64,000 bases of DNA from Streptomyces sp. NBC_01428 (lineage in GTDB: Bacteria > Actinomycetota > Actinomycetes > Streptomycetales > Streptomycetaceae): positions 496,001-560,000 of the forward strand of contig NZ_CP109499.1 of the NCBI RefSeq assembly GCF_036231965.1, in the 5' to 3' direction. Within the stretch, counting starts at the first letter, position 1, and every line of letters starts with the position of its first letter. The notes under the pieces are model-generated. The model had not been told where the DNA came from. It saw nothing but the letters and a program-made list of their open reading frames with translations, and ran no database searches. Position numbers and translations under genes: made by a program. This document shows, one piece after another, positions 42,223 through 50,499 of this stretch.

Positions 42223-43854
42223 TCAGCCCTGGGGCCGTTCGATGCGGAGTCGGGCGCCGGAGAGCAGCCGTTGCGCGGAGGCCAGTGCATGCCGGGTGGC
42301 CGTGCTGCCGTGGAGCGCGGCGCGCGCCGCGTTCGCTCCGCAGGCGCCGTGGACTCCCCCGCCCGGGTGCGCCGACGCCGAGGCGAGGTAGAGCCCTCGC
42401 ACAGGTGTCTCGGGGCGGCCGGTACCCGGCACCGGCCGGAAGACGAGTTGTTGGTGGAGGTTGGCCGTGCCGCCGTTGATCGCGCCCCCGTGCAGGTTGG
42501 CGTCCATGGCCTGAAGGGTGGGAGGCGCGAGGATTCTGCGGGCGCGGACGAGTGAACGGAATCCCGGTGCGTACCGCTCCACCTGGCGTTCGACCCGGTC
42601 GGCCATCGCCTCCTGTTCACGCTCGTCCCAGGCTCCGGTGATGCCGTCGGCGCCCGCGTCGCCGACCACGGTCTGCGGGACATGCGTGTACGCCCAGGCG
42701 CTTTCGGTCCCCAGCGGGGAGCGTGAGACGTCGGCCGTCGTCATCTGGCCGAGCAGCGTGAAGGGCCGGTCGGGCACGCGGCCTGCTGCGAGTTGGGCCG
42801 CGAAGCGCGTCATCTCGTCGACCCCGTCGGACAGATGCACGGTGCCGGCACCGGCCGCCGCGGCGGCGTTCCAAGGGGTCGGACCGCTCAGTGCCCAGTC
42901 GATCTTGAATGTGGCGAAGTCCCACTGGAAGCGGCGCATGCTGTCGAGCAGGCGGCGCGGCAGGTGCCGTTCGTCGACCAGGCCGCCGTACAGGCCGGGT
43001 GCCGAGACGTCCGCGAGCACGGCGCGGCCGACCGGGATCGCCTCACCGCTCTCGGTACGCACTCCCACGGCCCGGCCGCCTCGCACGACGATCTCGCGCA
43101 CCGGCCGGCCGCAGCGCACGATGCCGCCGCGCCGTTCGAGCCGGCGTACGAGCGCGGCCGAGAGGCTTCCCGCTCCGCCGACCGGAACCGGAAAGCCGTA
43201 CTGCTGTCCGAGCATGCACAGCAGCCATCCGAAGCCACCGCTGCCGGCCGCCTCAGGTGCCAGGTCGGCGTGCAGTGCGTTGCCCGCCAGCAGCAGACGT
43301 CCCGCCTCACCGCGGAACTCCTCCTCGCCGAGCCTGCTGGCGGGCAGCACGAGGGACCGGACCAGGGGGAGGCCGGCCGGGCCACGCAGCCGCCTCGCCA
43401 GGCCGGCCCCTGCCCTGAGCGGGGGAAACGGAGTGAACAAGGCGTCCAGAAGCTGGGTGCTGATGCGGTCCCACGTACCGCACATGCGCGTCCACGCGGC
43501 GCCGTCCCCTTCGGCGAAGGCGTCCAGCCCCTTCGCCGTCGCCTCGGTCGAGCGTTCGAGAACGGCACAGCGTCCGCCCGGGAGTGGGTGGGCGAGCACG
43601 GACGGGGCGTGGGCCCAGCGCAGTCCCTCCGCGTGCAGGTCCATGTCCCGGATGACCGGGGACGCGGCCGCCAGGGGGTAGAACGCACTGAACATGTCAC
43701 TCACATAGTCGGGATGCACACCGCGATCACTGCGAACGGCGCCCCCGGGCCGGCTCTGCGCTTCCAGCACCTCGACGCTCCATCCCGCGTCGGCCAGGAG
43801 GTTCGCGGCCACCAGGCCGTTGGGACCGGCTCCGACCACCACGGCGTCCAACAT
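42223..43854 (-). CDS. Phytoene-desaturase-family FAD oxidoreductase
   Basis: 543 residues. FAD-binding VVGAGPNGLVAANLLADAG at 6-24, then VEVLEAQSRPGGAVRS. PVGGAGSLSAALVRRLERRG is the family's second conserved block. The C-terminus has LYLASASAHPGGGVHGACG, the FAD-pyrophosphate-binding end typical of CrtI-like and FAD-dependent amine oxidases. No carotenoid genes are nearby, so the substrate is open. It lies nine bases after the SRPBCC gene and is co-transcribed with it. Confidence 0.92.
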   Translation of the reverse strand: MLDAVVVGAGPNGLVAANLLADAGWSVEVLEAQSRPGGAVRSDRGVHPDYVSDMFSAFYPLAAASPVIRDMDLHAEGLRWAHAPSVLAHPLPGGRCAVLERSTEATAKGLDAFAEGDGAAWTRMCGTWDRISTQLLDALFTPFPPLRAGAGLARRLRGPAGLPLVRSLVLPASRLGEEEFRGEAGRLLLAGNALHADLAPEAAGSGGFGWLLCMLGQQYGFPVPVGGAGSLSAALVRRLERRGGIVRCGRPVREIVVRGGRAVGVRTESGEAIPVGRAVLADVSAPGLYGGLVDERHLPRRLLDSMRRFQWDFATFKIDWALSGPTPWNAAAAAGAGTVHLSDGVDEMTRFAAQLAAGRVPDRPFTLLGQMTTADVSRSPLGTESAWAYTHVPQTVVGDAGADGITGAWDEREQEAMADRVERQVERYAPGFRSLVRARRILAPPTLQAMDANLHGGAINGGTANLHQQLVFRPVPGTGRPETPVRGLYLASASAHPGGGVHGACGANAARAALHGSTATRHALASAQRLLSGARLRIERPQG

Positions 43855-43863
43855 GGCGACTCC

Positions 43864-44352
43864 TCATGCCCCGCGGACGAGGCCCTCGGACGCGCGCACT
43901 TGGGGGGAGGCCTCGGGAGCCGGCCGACGCTCCACGACCTCCGCGAGGCGGGCGAGCATCTTGCGGTGGCGCAGTTGGATGAGAACCTCCAGTGGAGCGG
44001 TGTGCAGGGCACCGCCCAGGCCGCGCAGCGGGTGTTCGTCCACCAGGACCAGCGAGTGAGGTCCCCATGTGCGCACCTCGATCGCGATACGTGCGGTACC
44101 GAGCCGGCCGCTGTCGGCCTCGAGCTCCAGCCATCGCAGGCGCTCCATGCGGCGCACGACCGTCCGCCCCTCGTACGCGAGGCGGCCGCGCCCGAGGACG
44201 TACGCCAGTCGCGACCCGACCTGCGGCCACCGGCCGTCCAGCGGTCTCGACTCCGAGGTCCCGACGACCCACTCGGCATAGAGCCGGGGATCCTCCAGGA
44301 CCGCCCATACGGTCTCGGGAGACCGCTCGATCACCTGGTGCCGAATGGCCAC
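43864..44352 (-). CDS. SRPBCC-family (polyketide cyclase/START-like) protein
   Basis: 162 residues from the GTG at 44352, with GGAG six bases upstream; an ATG at 44379 has none. Helix-grip fold opening VAIRHQVIERSPETVWAVLEDPRLYAEWVVG, followed by paired strands ending in a long C-terminal helix. These proteins form a deep hydrophobic pocket for lipids or polyketides. Coupling to the desaturase-like gene suggests that both handle one hydrophobic substrate. Confidence 0.88.
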   Translation of the reverse strand: MAIRHQVIERSPETVWAVLEDPRLYAEWVVGTSESRPLDGRWPQVGSRLAYVLGRGRLAYEGRTVVRRMERLRWLELEADSGRLGTARIAIEVRTWGPHSLVLVDEHPLRGLGGALHTAPLEVLIQLRHRKMLARLAEVVERRPAPEASPQVRASEGLVRGA

Positions 44353-44549
44353 GACGGACTCCTCACCCAGTGACGACATCGTGACGAGTAGCGCATATCG
44401 GGCGAGTGCCCCTCTGGGGCCACACCATGCGCGGCCCTGCCGGGCGTTCCGTCGGCCTCTGCCGCCGCACTCGACCCCCGGGCGACTCCTGAGTCAGCAG
44501 CCCACCGGCCCGCCCGCGCGTCACCCCGGTCCGCTCGTCACGCGGTCGC

Positions 44550-44576
44550 CGAGGACACCGAGGACACCGAGGACAC
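44550..44576. repeat. Three perfect tandem copies of a 9-bp unit
   Basis: CGAGGACAC three times, immediately beyond the STAS stop codon. As 9 bp is a multiple of three, copy-number change would not shift a frame through it. Confidence 0.85.
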
Positions 44577-44578
44577 AG

Positions 44579-44923
44579 TCAACGGCTGTTCGGCACCGTG
44601 AGTACGGACGTCAGTTCCATCACCGCCAGCAGGCGGCTCACGCTCGGCTGGAAGGACCCGCGCAGACGAAGTCGCGCGCCGGCCGCCTGCGCCTTCTGTC
44701 GGGCCCGTATGAGAACGCCCAGCGCGGCGCAGTCGCAGAACGAGACGTCGGTGAACTCGACGTCCACCCACCCGGCGCCGCCCGCCAGTACGTCCTCCAA
44801 CTCGTCCGCGAGGCGGGGCGAGGTCAGGTAGTCGACCTCACCCGCCACGCGCACGATCGTCCTGCCGCTCGCCCCTGCGACGGACAGATCCATCCGCGAG
44901 TCGACATCGTCTCCCTGGCCCAT
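44579..44923 (-). CDS. STAS-domain protein with Cys at the phosphorylation site
   Basis: 114 residues from the ATG at 44923; no strong ribosome site, and an in-frame ATG at 44893 is possible. STAS fold (VDVEFTDVSFCDCAALGVL). The usual D-S-S/T-G reads D64-C65-A-A, so the Ser that the anti-sigma kinase phosphorylates is missing. The protein may bind its anti-sigma factor constitutively or have another role. It stands 226 bp upstream of the SRPBCC gene on the same strand. Confidence 0.85.
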   Translation of the reverse strand: MGQGDDVDSRMDLSVAGASGRTIVRVAGEVDYLTSPRLADELEDVLAGGAGWVDVEFTDVSFCDCAALGVLIRARQKAQAAGARLRLRGSFQPSVSRLLAVMELTSVLTVPNSR

Positions 44924-45123
44924 GTGCGCCGAGTGCCCACATGGTGACAGTCGATGCTCACGTCTTTTCTCCCCGTCTGCGGTTTCTGGTGTCGGCGGCA
45001 GGGCCGGCCGTCGAGACGCCCACGGCGGGCTTCACGCATCGACACAGATATCGGAGCAGACCGGTTCCGACACGGGTGCCGGAGCCGGCACGGTTCCGGG
45101 CCCCGTCCGCGGGCCCTTCCGGC

Positions 45124-46131
45124 TCAGGAGACGCGCAGGAGAGTGGTGGCCGGGCGGATCGCGTCGGGCCCGAACTTGGCACGGATGCGGTCGCTGACCT
45201 CCTCGGCCACGAGGCGGGTCTCGCGCACCTCGTCGAGGCTGATCTGCTCGGCCACCTGGTCGGCAGAGACGAGGTCGTCGGCCTTCAGCGTGATCGCGGT
45301 GATCCGGCCGCGCTGAAGCCCCGCGGCGTCGATGAGCCGGTACGCCATCGTGCGGAGGTCGTCGTCGTGGGCGGAGGCCTCCGGAAGCCGCCGGGACTTC
45401 TCCCAGGTGGTGCCGCCGGCGAAGCGCAGCGCCAGGGTCAGACCCCGAGCGGCCCGGCCACCGCCGCGCAGCTGGACAGCGAGGGTGACGACGAGGTCGA
45501 GGAGGGCCGCGCGGACGGCGGCACCGTCCAGGGTGTGCCGGGGGAAGGCACGGTGGACGCTCGCGGTCGCGGGCAGCGCCCGCGGGACGACAGGGCGGGG
45601 GTCGACGCCCCGGGCACGGTCGGCGGCCTGCCGTCCTGCCCGGCCGCCGAGAAGTCGCTGCGCGGTGGCCGGCGGGACGGTGGCCAGCAGGCCGACGCTG
45701 TGGACGCCGTAGTCGCGCAACGCCTGGGCCTGGCGGGGTCCGATGCCGTGCAGGGCTTCGACGGGCAGCGGTCCGAGCCAGTCCGTGACCCGGTCCGGGG
45801 GCACGGCGAGGACACCACCCGGGCGGGGGACCTGTCCGGAAGCGGTGGCCGCGACCGTGATGGACGACCCGATCCCGACCCGTATGTCGACGCCCAGCCG
45901 GGAGATGGTCCGTACGCGCAGCATCTCCCCCAGCCGGACAGCGTCCGCACCGTGGTAGCGCAACGCACCCTTGAGTTCCGCCAGGGCTGCTGTTGGAGGC
46001 AGCGCCTGCACGACCGGCGACAGCTCCGCCATCTGTTCGAGCACCTGCCGGTAAGCGTCCTCCGGCAACCGGTCCGGGCAGCGCACATGCATCACGCTCG
46101 CCTCGCTTCGCACCTCGACCTCTGACGTCAC
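45124..46131 (-). CDS. Degenerate Y-family DNA polymerase, ImuB-like
   Basis: 335 residues from the GTG at 46131 with GAGGAGG eight bases upstream. The thumb and little-finger parts are recognisable: PVEALHGIGPRQAQALRDYG (helix-hairpin-helix, about 125-144), RAFPRHTLD, ARGLTLALRFAGG, and a C-terminal strand set. The catalytic palm motifs are not: the usual D-x-D opening reads VMHVRCPDRL, and the S-x-D-E motif is replaced by ALPPTAALAELKG. It is therefore probably non-catalytic, as is mycobacterial ImuB, which serves as an adaptor in SOS mutagenesis. An SOS box is directly upstream. Confidence 0.83.
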   Translation of the reverse strand: MTSEVEVRSEASVMHVRCPDRLPEDAYRQVLEQMAELSPVVQALPPTAALAELKGALRYHGADAVRLGEMLRVRTISRLGVDIRVGIGSSITVAATASGQVPRPGGVLAVPPDRVTDWLGPLPVEALHGIGPRQAQALRDYGVHSVGLLATVPPATAQRLLGGRAGRQAADRARGVDPRPVVPRALPATASVHRAFPRHTLDGAAVRAALLDLVVTLAVQLRGGGRAARGLTLALRFAGGTTWEKSRRLPEASAHDDDLRTMAYRLIDAAGLQRGRITAITLKADDLVSADQVAEQISLDEVRETRLVAEEVSDRIRAKFGPDAIRPATTLLRVS

Positions 46132-46157
46132 GGCACCCACCTCCTCTCCACAGACTA

Positions 46158-46173
46158 TCGAACTATTATTCGA
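46158..46173. promoter_or_regulatory. SOS (LexA) box
   Basis: TCGAAC-TATT-ATTCGA matches the Gram-positive/actinobacterial LexA site TCGAAC-N4-GTTCGA at 11 of 12 specified bases. It is 27 bp before the ImuB-like start and 48 bp before DUF6233, so LexA could repress both. The reverse-strand -10 region (TAATAG/GATAGT) overlaps it. Confidence 0.75.
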
Positions 46174-46208
46174 ACACGCGAGGTGGCGAACCCCGGCAGC
46201 CAGGGAAC

Positions 46209-46214
46209 TAGAAT
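46209..46214 (+). promoter_or_regulatory. -10 box of the DUF6233 gene, leaderless
   Basis: TAGAAT lies so that transcription would start at about 46221, next to the ATG at 46222, and no ribosome site precedes that ATG. The -35 is poor. Confidence 0.45.
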
Positions 46215-46221
46215 CGGATCT

Positions 46222-46560
46222 ATGTTCGATGACCTGCCGCCTGACCTGGCGCGACTGCTCACCCTGCGGGTGTGGCACGCCATGTGGCTGCAGCGCATCG
46301 ACGCCAAGATCGCCGCGCTCCGGAAACGGGAGGCCGAACAGGAGCAGGGCCGTACGAACCGGCCGGCGGAGCCGGACTGGATCGTCGAACTCGGCATCGG
46401 CAACGGACGCCCGCCCATCGAGGTGCACGCGGGCGACTGCTACGCCGCCGGCAAACGACGGCGGGCCGTCCCCCGGGACGAAGCGCGCCGGCTTCTCTCG
46501 TCGGGCGTCCGCGCCTGCGCCCACTGCAAGCCCGATGCCCATCTGCGGATCCTCGAATGA
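46222..46560 (+). CDS. DUF6233 family protein
   Basis: 112 residues starting MFDDLPPDLARLLTLRVWHA, the opening of a Streptomyces-specific family I know as DUF6233. A basic helix (RIDAKIAALRKREAEQEQ) is followed by WIVELGIGNGRPPIEVHAG and a small Cys site (GDCYAAGKRRR; CAHCKPDAHL) that may bind zinc. Function unknown. It is divergent from the SOS-controlled ImuB-like gene and upstream of ku. Confidence 0.85.
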   Translation: MFDDLPPDLARLLTLRVWHAMWLQRIDAKIAALRKREAEQEQGRTNRPAEPDWIVELGIGNGRPPIEVHAGDCYAAGKRRRAVPRDEARRLLSSGVRACAHCKPDAHLRILE

Positions 46561-46677
46561 ACCCCGTGGCACGCGGCGCCGCGCCTCCGTGACCGACGAC
46601 AGAGGTTCGGTCGCCATGCCACGGGAGCGGAGTGCTCCTAGGCTGAGAACCCTCGGGGCCTGATGCGGAGGTTCAGC

Positions 46678-47610
46678 ATGCCCCGAACCGTATGGTCCGG
46701 CGCCATCTCGTTCGGCCTGGTCACCGTGCCGATCCAGGTGGTCAGCGCGACCGAGGACCACTCGATCCGGTTCCACCAGGTCCATCTGGAGGACATGTCC
46801 CGGGTGCGCGTGCGGAAGGTCTGCGAGATCGAGGACCGCGAGGTCGCCCAGTCCGAGATCGGCAAGGGCTACCAGTGGGGCAAGGACACGATCATCCCCG
46901 TACTCGACGAGGAGCTGCGGGAGTTGCCGCTCCCCACGGCGAAGGCCATCGAGATCGAGGCCTTCGTGCCTCTCGACTCGATCGACCCGATCCAGATCGG
47001 CGACGGCTACTACCTCCAGCCGTCCGGACAGGTCGCCGCCAAGCCGTACAAGCTGCTCCGCCAGGCCCTGGAACGGTCCTCGAAGGTCGCCGTCGCCAAG
47101 TACGCGTGGTCCGGCCGCGAACGTCTGGGCCTGCTGCGGGTCCGCGACAACGTGATCGTCCTGCACTCCATGCGCTGGCCCGACGAGGTCCGCGACCCGT
47201 CCTCCCTGGCCCCCGAGGCGGTGGAACTCACCGAGGACGAGATCGCCGGAGCCGAACAGCTCATCGCCCGTATGACACGGGACGACCTGGACGGCCCCGA
47301 GTTCGTCGACCGGTACAACGACGCCGTCGCCGAGGTGATCAAAGCCAAGCGCGAGGGCGTCGAGCCCCCCGAGGCCCCGGAGGAGGCCAAGCCGGCCGGG
47401 AAGGTCGTGGATCTGATGGCCGCGCTCAAGGAGTCGGTGGCCAAGGCCAGGGAATCGCGGGGCGAGGACGCGACCGTCCACGATCTGCCCAAGAAGAAGA
47501 ACACCGCCAAGACCGCCAGCAAGACGGCAAAGAAGCAGCCCGCCAAGAAGGTGGCGAAGAAGACGGCGGCGAAGAAGACCACGTCGGCACGGAAGTCCCG
47601 AAGCGCCTGA
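46678..47610 (+). CDS. ku: Ku protein of non-homologous end joining
   Basis: 310 residues from the ATG at 46678 (GGAGG six bases upstream). Homodimeric ring that threads onto DNA ends and recruits ligase D. Core domain at 1-255, starting MPRTVWSGAISFGLVTVPI; typical blocks are GYQWGKDTIIP, IGDGYYLQPSG and VLHSMRWPDEVR. The C-terminal tail from about 260 is Lys/Ala-rich (KKKNTAKTASKTAKKQPAKK), as in Streptomyces Ku proteins whose tails bind DNA. No ligD is in the window. A small inverted repeat, GGAGC-N5-GCTCC, is at 46624-46638. Confidence 0.96.
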   Translation: MPRTVWSGAISFGLVTVPIQVVSATEDHSIRFHQVHLEDMSRVRVRKVCEIEDREVAQSEIGKGYQWGKDTIIPVLDEELRELPLPTAKAIEIEAFVPLDSIDPIQIGDGYYLQPSGQVAAKPYKLLRQALERSSKVAVAKYAWSGRERLGLLRVRDNVIVLHSMRWPDEVRDPSSLAPEAVELTEDEIAGAEQLIARMTRDDLDGPEFVDRYNDAVAEVIKAKREGVEPPEAPEEAKPAGKVVDLMAALKESVAKARESRGEDATVHDLPKKKNTAKTASKTAKKQPAKKVAKKTAAKKTTSARKSRSA

Positions 47611-47685
47611 GGCGCCTCCGGGCAGGCGAGACGTTGCGGAGACGCCCTGGCGGCGGCCCGGCCTCGGGGTCGGACGCGGCCGTCC

Positions 47686-47724
47686 GGGCGGAGGGCCTGT
47701 GGTGCACCCGCAGGCCCTCCGCCC
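47686..47724. terminator. Strong bidirectional terminator between ku and the lipoprotein gene
   Basis: GGGCGGAGGGCCTG-N11-CAGGCCCTCCGCCC, perfect 14-bp stem in the convergent gap. Confidence 0.85.
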
Positions 47725-47742
47725 ATCACGCGACCCGCCTCG

Positions 47743-48462
47743 CTACACCGCCTTCTCAAGCTTGGCTATCTGCGCTTCCATGACCTTCGCGGGCACCTCG
47801 GGGGCCTGCCCGCCCAGAGCGTTCATCGCGTAGAACACGACGAGCGTCGAGCCCTCACGTACGACGGTGTAGGACACGGGGATCTTCTCGCCGTCGATGT
47901 CATTGGTCATCGAGTAGGCCACCGCCTCGTCGCCCAGCGCAGGAGCCTGGAGAGCCTTGACGGAGGTGTACTTGAAGTCCGTGTGCTCGAAGGACGTGCA
48001 CTTCTCGCTCTGCGTCCGCAGGTCGGCCACCACGTTCTTGGCGTCCGCCTCCTTGTGCGCGAGCAGCCCCATCCGCAGCACCGTCGCGTCGGTCTGCTCC
48101 AGGCTCGTCAGCGAACGGGAGACCCGCGCCACCGCGTCGGGCTCGGTGCCGAGCAGGAACATGTCGGCGATGGCCTGACAGTTCGCGGGCTTCGCCGGCA
48201 CGCTCACTTCGGGGATCTCGTCATCCGGAGTGTTGCCGACGCGGTATCCCTTCACATCCGCCTTGGTGACCGCGGCCTGCGTCAACTGCGCCTCGGTGAG
48301 CGGCTTCAGGCCTTCCTGGGCGGCCGGCGAGGCCTTGGCCGTCGGCTTGCTCGACGCGGCGCCCTTGTCACCGCCGTCGTCCTGCCCCCCACATGCCGCC
48401 GTCGCCGCGAGCGCCACCGACACACCGGCGCCGACCAGCACGCGCCCCAAAACTGACTTCAC
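47743..48462 (-). CDS. Secreted lipoprotein of unknown function
   Basis: 239 residues from the GTG at 48462; GGAA lies a few bases upstream. Signal peptide with lipobox TAAC24, so the mature protein is membrane-anchored outside. The low-complexity linker (DDGGDKGAASSKPTAKASP) precedes a domain of about 185 residues with two Cys that may pair (NCQAIADM; EKCTSFEH). The domain resembles other actinobacterial lipoproteins of unknown role; no enzyme motif. Confidence 0.88.
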   Translation of the reverse strand: MKSVLGRVLVGAGVSVALAATAACGGQDDGGDKGAASSKPTAKASPAAQEGLKPLTEAQLTQAAVTKADVKGYRVGNTPDDEIPEVSVPAKPANCQAIADMFLLGTEPDAVARVSRSLTSLEQTDATVLRMGLLAHKEADAKNVVADLRTQSEKCTSFEHTDFKYTSVKALQAPALGDEAVAYSMTNDIDGEKIPVSYTVVREGSTLVVFYAMNALGGQAPEVPAKVMEAQIAKLEKAV

Positions 48463-49151
48463 GTTCGTTCCACCCCAAGAGTCCCAGGGCGCGACCACGA
48501 AATCGGTCGCACCGCGACGCATCAAAGCCCACAACCAGCGGGTTTTGCCAGCGCGTTAGCTGCTCTTGGCGTAACGATCGGAGATCAACTATTTGGTTGT
48601 ACGGAGGCAAAGTGGCACGCGCCACAGATCCGTGGGCGGCGGTGGCGCGGACGCCGGCCCACTGGCGACATCTCCCTTCGTCCAGCCGAGCGCACGGGTC
48701 AACCGCGTTGCGACGGGCCTGCGTCGAGGCCCCGAGGCCGCATCGACGCCTCTCCCGGCATGGCCGCGGAGGGCGAGAGGCAGCGGCTCCGAGCGACCCG
48801 GTGATCCCGCACGACGGGTGGCGGACCTCTGCGCGTGACACGGCCTCACCGACGAGAACCTCGATCTCGATCCGGGCCACCGGGAGCGAACCCTGCTGAC
48901 CCCGCGAGACCGACCGTCGCGTGCCGGAAGACCTCCCCAGAGACGCCGCGCCGACACCCCCAGCCCGGTCGACACCTGGCCATGACCGCGAACGCCCACG
49001 TGAGAGGCAGTCAGCTACGCAGAGTCATGGGCTGTTTGAGTTATTTTTTGGGTTTTTGACGGTGTCTCAAAGGATCTTTGGCCGATTCATGGCATTCATT
49101 ACGTGCTCGGTCGATAAGTACGACAATCATTCCGGCTTGAAGGAGCCTCGC
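48463..49151. other. 689-bp intergenic region with an A/T-rich segment
   Basis: Between the lipoprotein (reverse) and the surface-protein gene (forward). No gene supported. CAAC-N6-GTTG (48586-48599) may belong to the lipoprotein promoter. An unusually A/T-rich tract lies at 49034-49062, flanked by TTTGAG (49035-49040) and CTCAAA (49066-49071), about 80 bp before the surface-protein start. It is a likely promoter or regulator site. Confidence 0.5.
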
Positions 49152-49808
49152 ATGGTCACCAGCTCTTCCCTCCGCGCCCGCAGCATCCGTGGAGGTGCCG
49201 CGATGGCCGTCGCGGCCGTCGCCACTCTCGCCGGAGCGGGCGCCTCGTACGCCGCTCCCGGCGACAGCGGCGACATCGACGTCCGCTCGATCGGGTGGCA
49301 CGCACGGGGCGGCGACGGCGTCGAGGTCTGTGAGTTCGTCCTCTCCGCCAGCAACTTCGAGTCCTTCCCCGCGGTCGCCTGGACGATCACCGCCCAGCCC
49401 CCGACCACGCCCCCCGGCGACACGCTCCAGAGCACGCTGCCGCTGGTCAACGGCTCGGCGCGGAGCGCGAAGTACCTGCTCCCGGAGGGCACGTACCAGC
49501 TGGTGTGGACCACCCCGGCGGGCCCGAAGCAGAAGCGGTTCTCGGTCGACTGCAAGACCCGGCCCCAGGCCCAGCACAGCGGTCCGGCCGAGATCGGCGC
49601 GGGCGGCAGCCCCGCCAAGGAGTACTCCAAGCCGGTCGGCGGAGTTCCCGCGGGCGGCGGCGCCGTCCCGGAGGGCAAGGAGAACCTGAGCTCCGGCAGC
49701 GACACGAACTTCGGCACCACCGCCGCACTCGCCGCCAGCGGTGTCGGCATCGCGGCGCTGGTCATGGTCCGCCGAGCCGCGCGCCGCCGTGCCCGCAACG
49801 AGGCGTAA
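49152..49808 (+). CDS. Secreted surface protein with C-terminal membrane anchor
   Basis: 218 residues from the ATG at 49152 with AAGGAG six bases upstream. Signal peptide at 1-38 (AAMAVAAVATLAGAGASYA), extracellular beta domain (about 40-135, EVCEFVLSASNFESFPAVAW), Gly/Pro-rich linker, hydrophobic helix GTTAALAASGVGIAALVMV, then a basic tail RRAARRRARNEA. The layout is that of a sortase substrate, but no LPxTG or LAxTG is visible before the helix. A class F sortase gene follows within 60 bp, so the pair is probably functionally linked. Confidence 0.9.
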   Translation: MVTSSSLRARSIRGGAAMAVAAVATLAGAGASYAAPGDSGDIDVRSIGWHARGGDGVEVCEFVLSASNFESFPAVAWTITAQPPTTPPGDTLQSTLPLVNGSARSAKYLLPEGTYQLVWTTPAGPKQKRFSVDCKTRPQAQHSGPAEIGAGGSPAKEYSKPVGGVPAGGGAVPEGKENLSSGSDTNFGTTAALAASGVGIAALVMVRRAARRRARNEA

Positions 49809-49863
49809 CGTCCCCAACCGACGGCGCCGACGACGTGGACCGAGTCGCGCGTGCCGTCTGTCG

Positions 49864-50481
49864 ATGACGCTGACGGTGTCCTTCTCGCTGGTGGCCGGAA
49901 TCGTCTGGGCGTGCTCCGGCTCGCCCGACGACTCCGCGGTCACCGCCGCCCGTGGCAGTGACGCCGCGGGCGGCGGGCCGCCGCCTTCGGCGCAGGCCGC
50001 GCCCCCGCCTCAGGCGCGTTCGCGGCCCGTGAAGATCGCCATTCCCTCCATCTTCATCGAGGCCCCGGTCGTCGACCTCGGTCTCGACAAGCAGGGGCAA
50101 CTCGGCGCCCCGCCTCTGACCAAGCCGAAGGAGGTGGGCTGGTTCCGCGGCGGCCCGTCCCCCGGCGAGGCGGGAACGTCCCTGATCGTCGGTCACCGGG
50201 ACACGACGACCGGACCGGCCATCTTCCTCAACCTCAACGCACTGCACCGGGGGGACGCGGTGAAGGTCACCCGGGCCGACAACGTGACCGCCGTCTTCAC
50301 CGTCGACGAGGTCGGCAAGTACGCGAAGGACAAGTTCCCGAACGACAAGGTGTACGGGAATACGAAACGTCCGGAACTCCGGCTCATGACGTGTGGCGGT
50401 CGCTTCGACAAGAAGCACGGCTACGCGGCCAATGTGGTGGTCTTCGCCCACCTGGCCTCGCTCAAGAAACGCGCGACCTGA
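49864..50481 (+). CDS. Class F sortase
   Basis: 205 residues from the ATG at 49864. The start is uncertain, because the in-frame upstream codons encode a basic stretch (RRRRRRGPSRACRLS) that would suit a signal anchor, but no start codon occurs between the preceding stop and 49864. Single N-terminal membrane helix, Pro-rich linker, sortase barrel with His in IVGHRDT, Cys in LRLMTCGG and Arg just after (GGRFD). Probably anchors or processes the neighbouring surface protein. Confidence 0.88.
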   Translation: MTLTVSFSLVAGIVWACSGSPDDSAVTAARGSDAAGGGPPPSAQAAPPPQARSRPVKIAIPSIFIEAPVVDLGLDKQGQLGAPPLTKPKEVGWFRGGPSPGEAGTSLIVGHRDTTTGPAIFLNLNALHRGDAVKVTRADNVTAVFTVDEVGKYAKDKFPNDKVYGNTKRPELRLMTCGGRFDKKHGYAANVVVFAHLASLKKRAT

Positions 50482-50499
50482 ACACGAGCACCGTGCGGA

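Noticed and set aside
44550..44576. Tandem repeat considered as a CRISPR remnant
   Set aside because: Units are 9 bp, contiguous without spacers, and no cas genes are present.
48463..49151. Small genes in the 689-bp gap, including reverse-strand frames around 48589-48999
   Set aside because: No ribosome sites and only low-complexity Arg/Pro/Ala translations.
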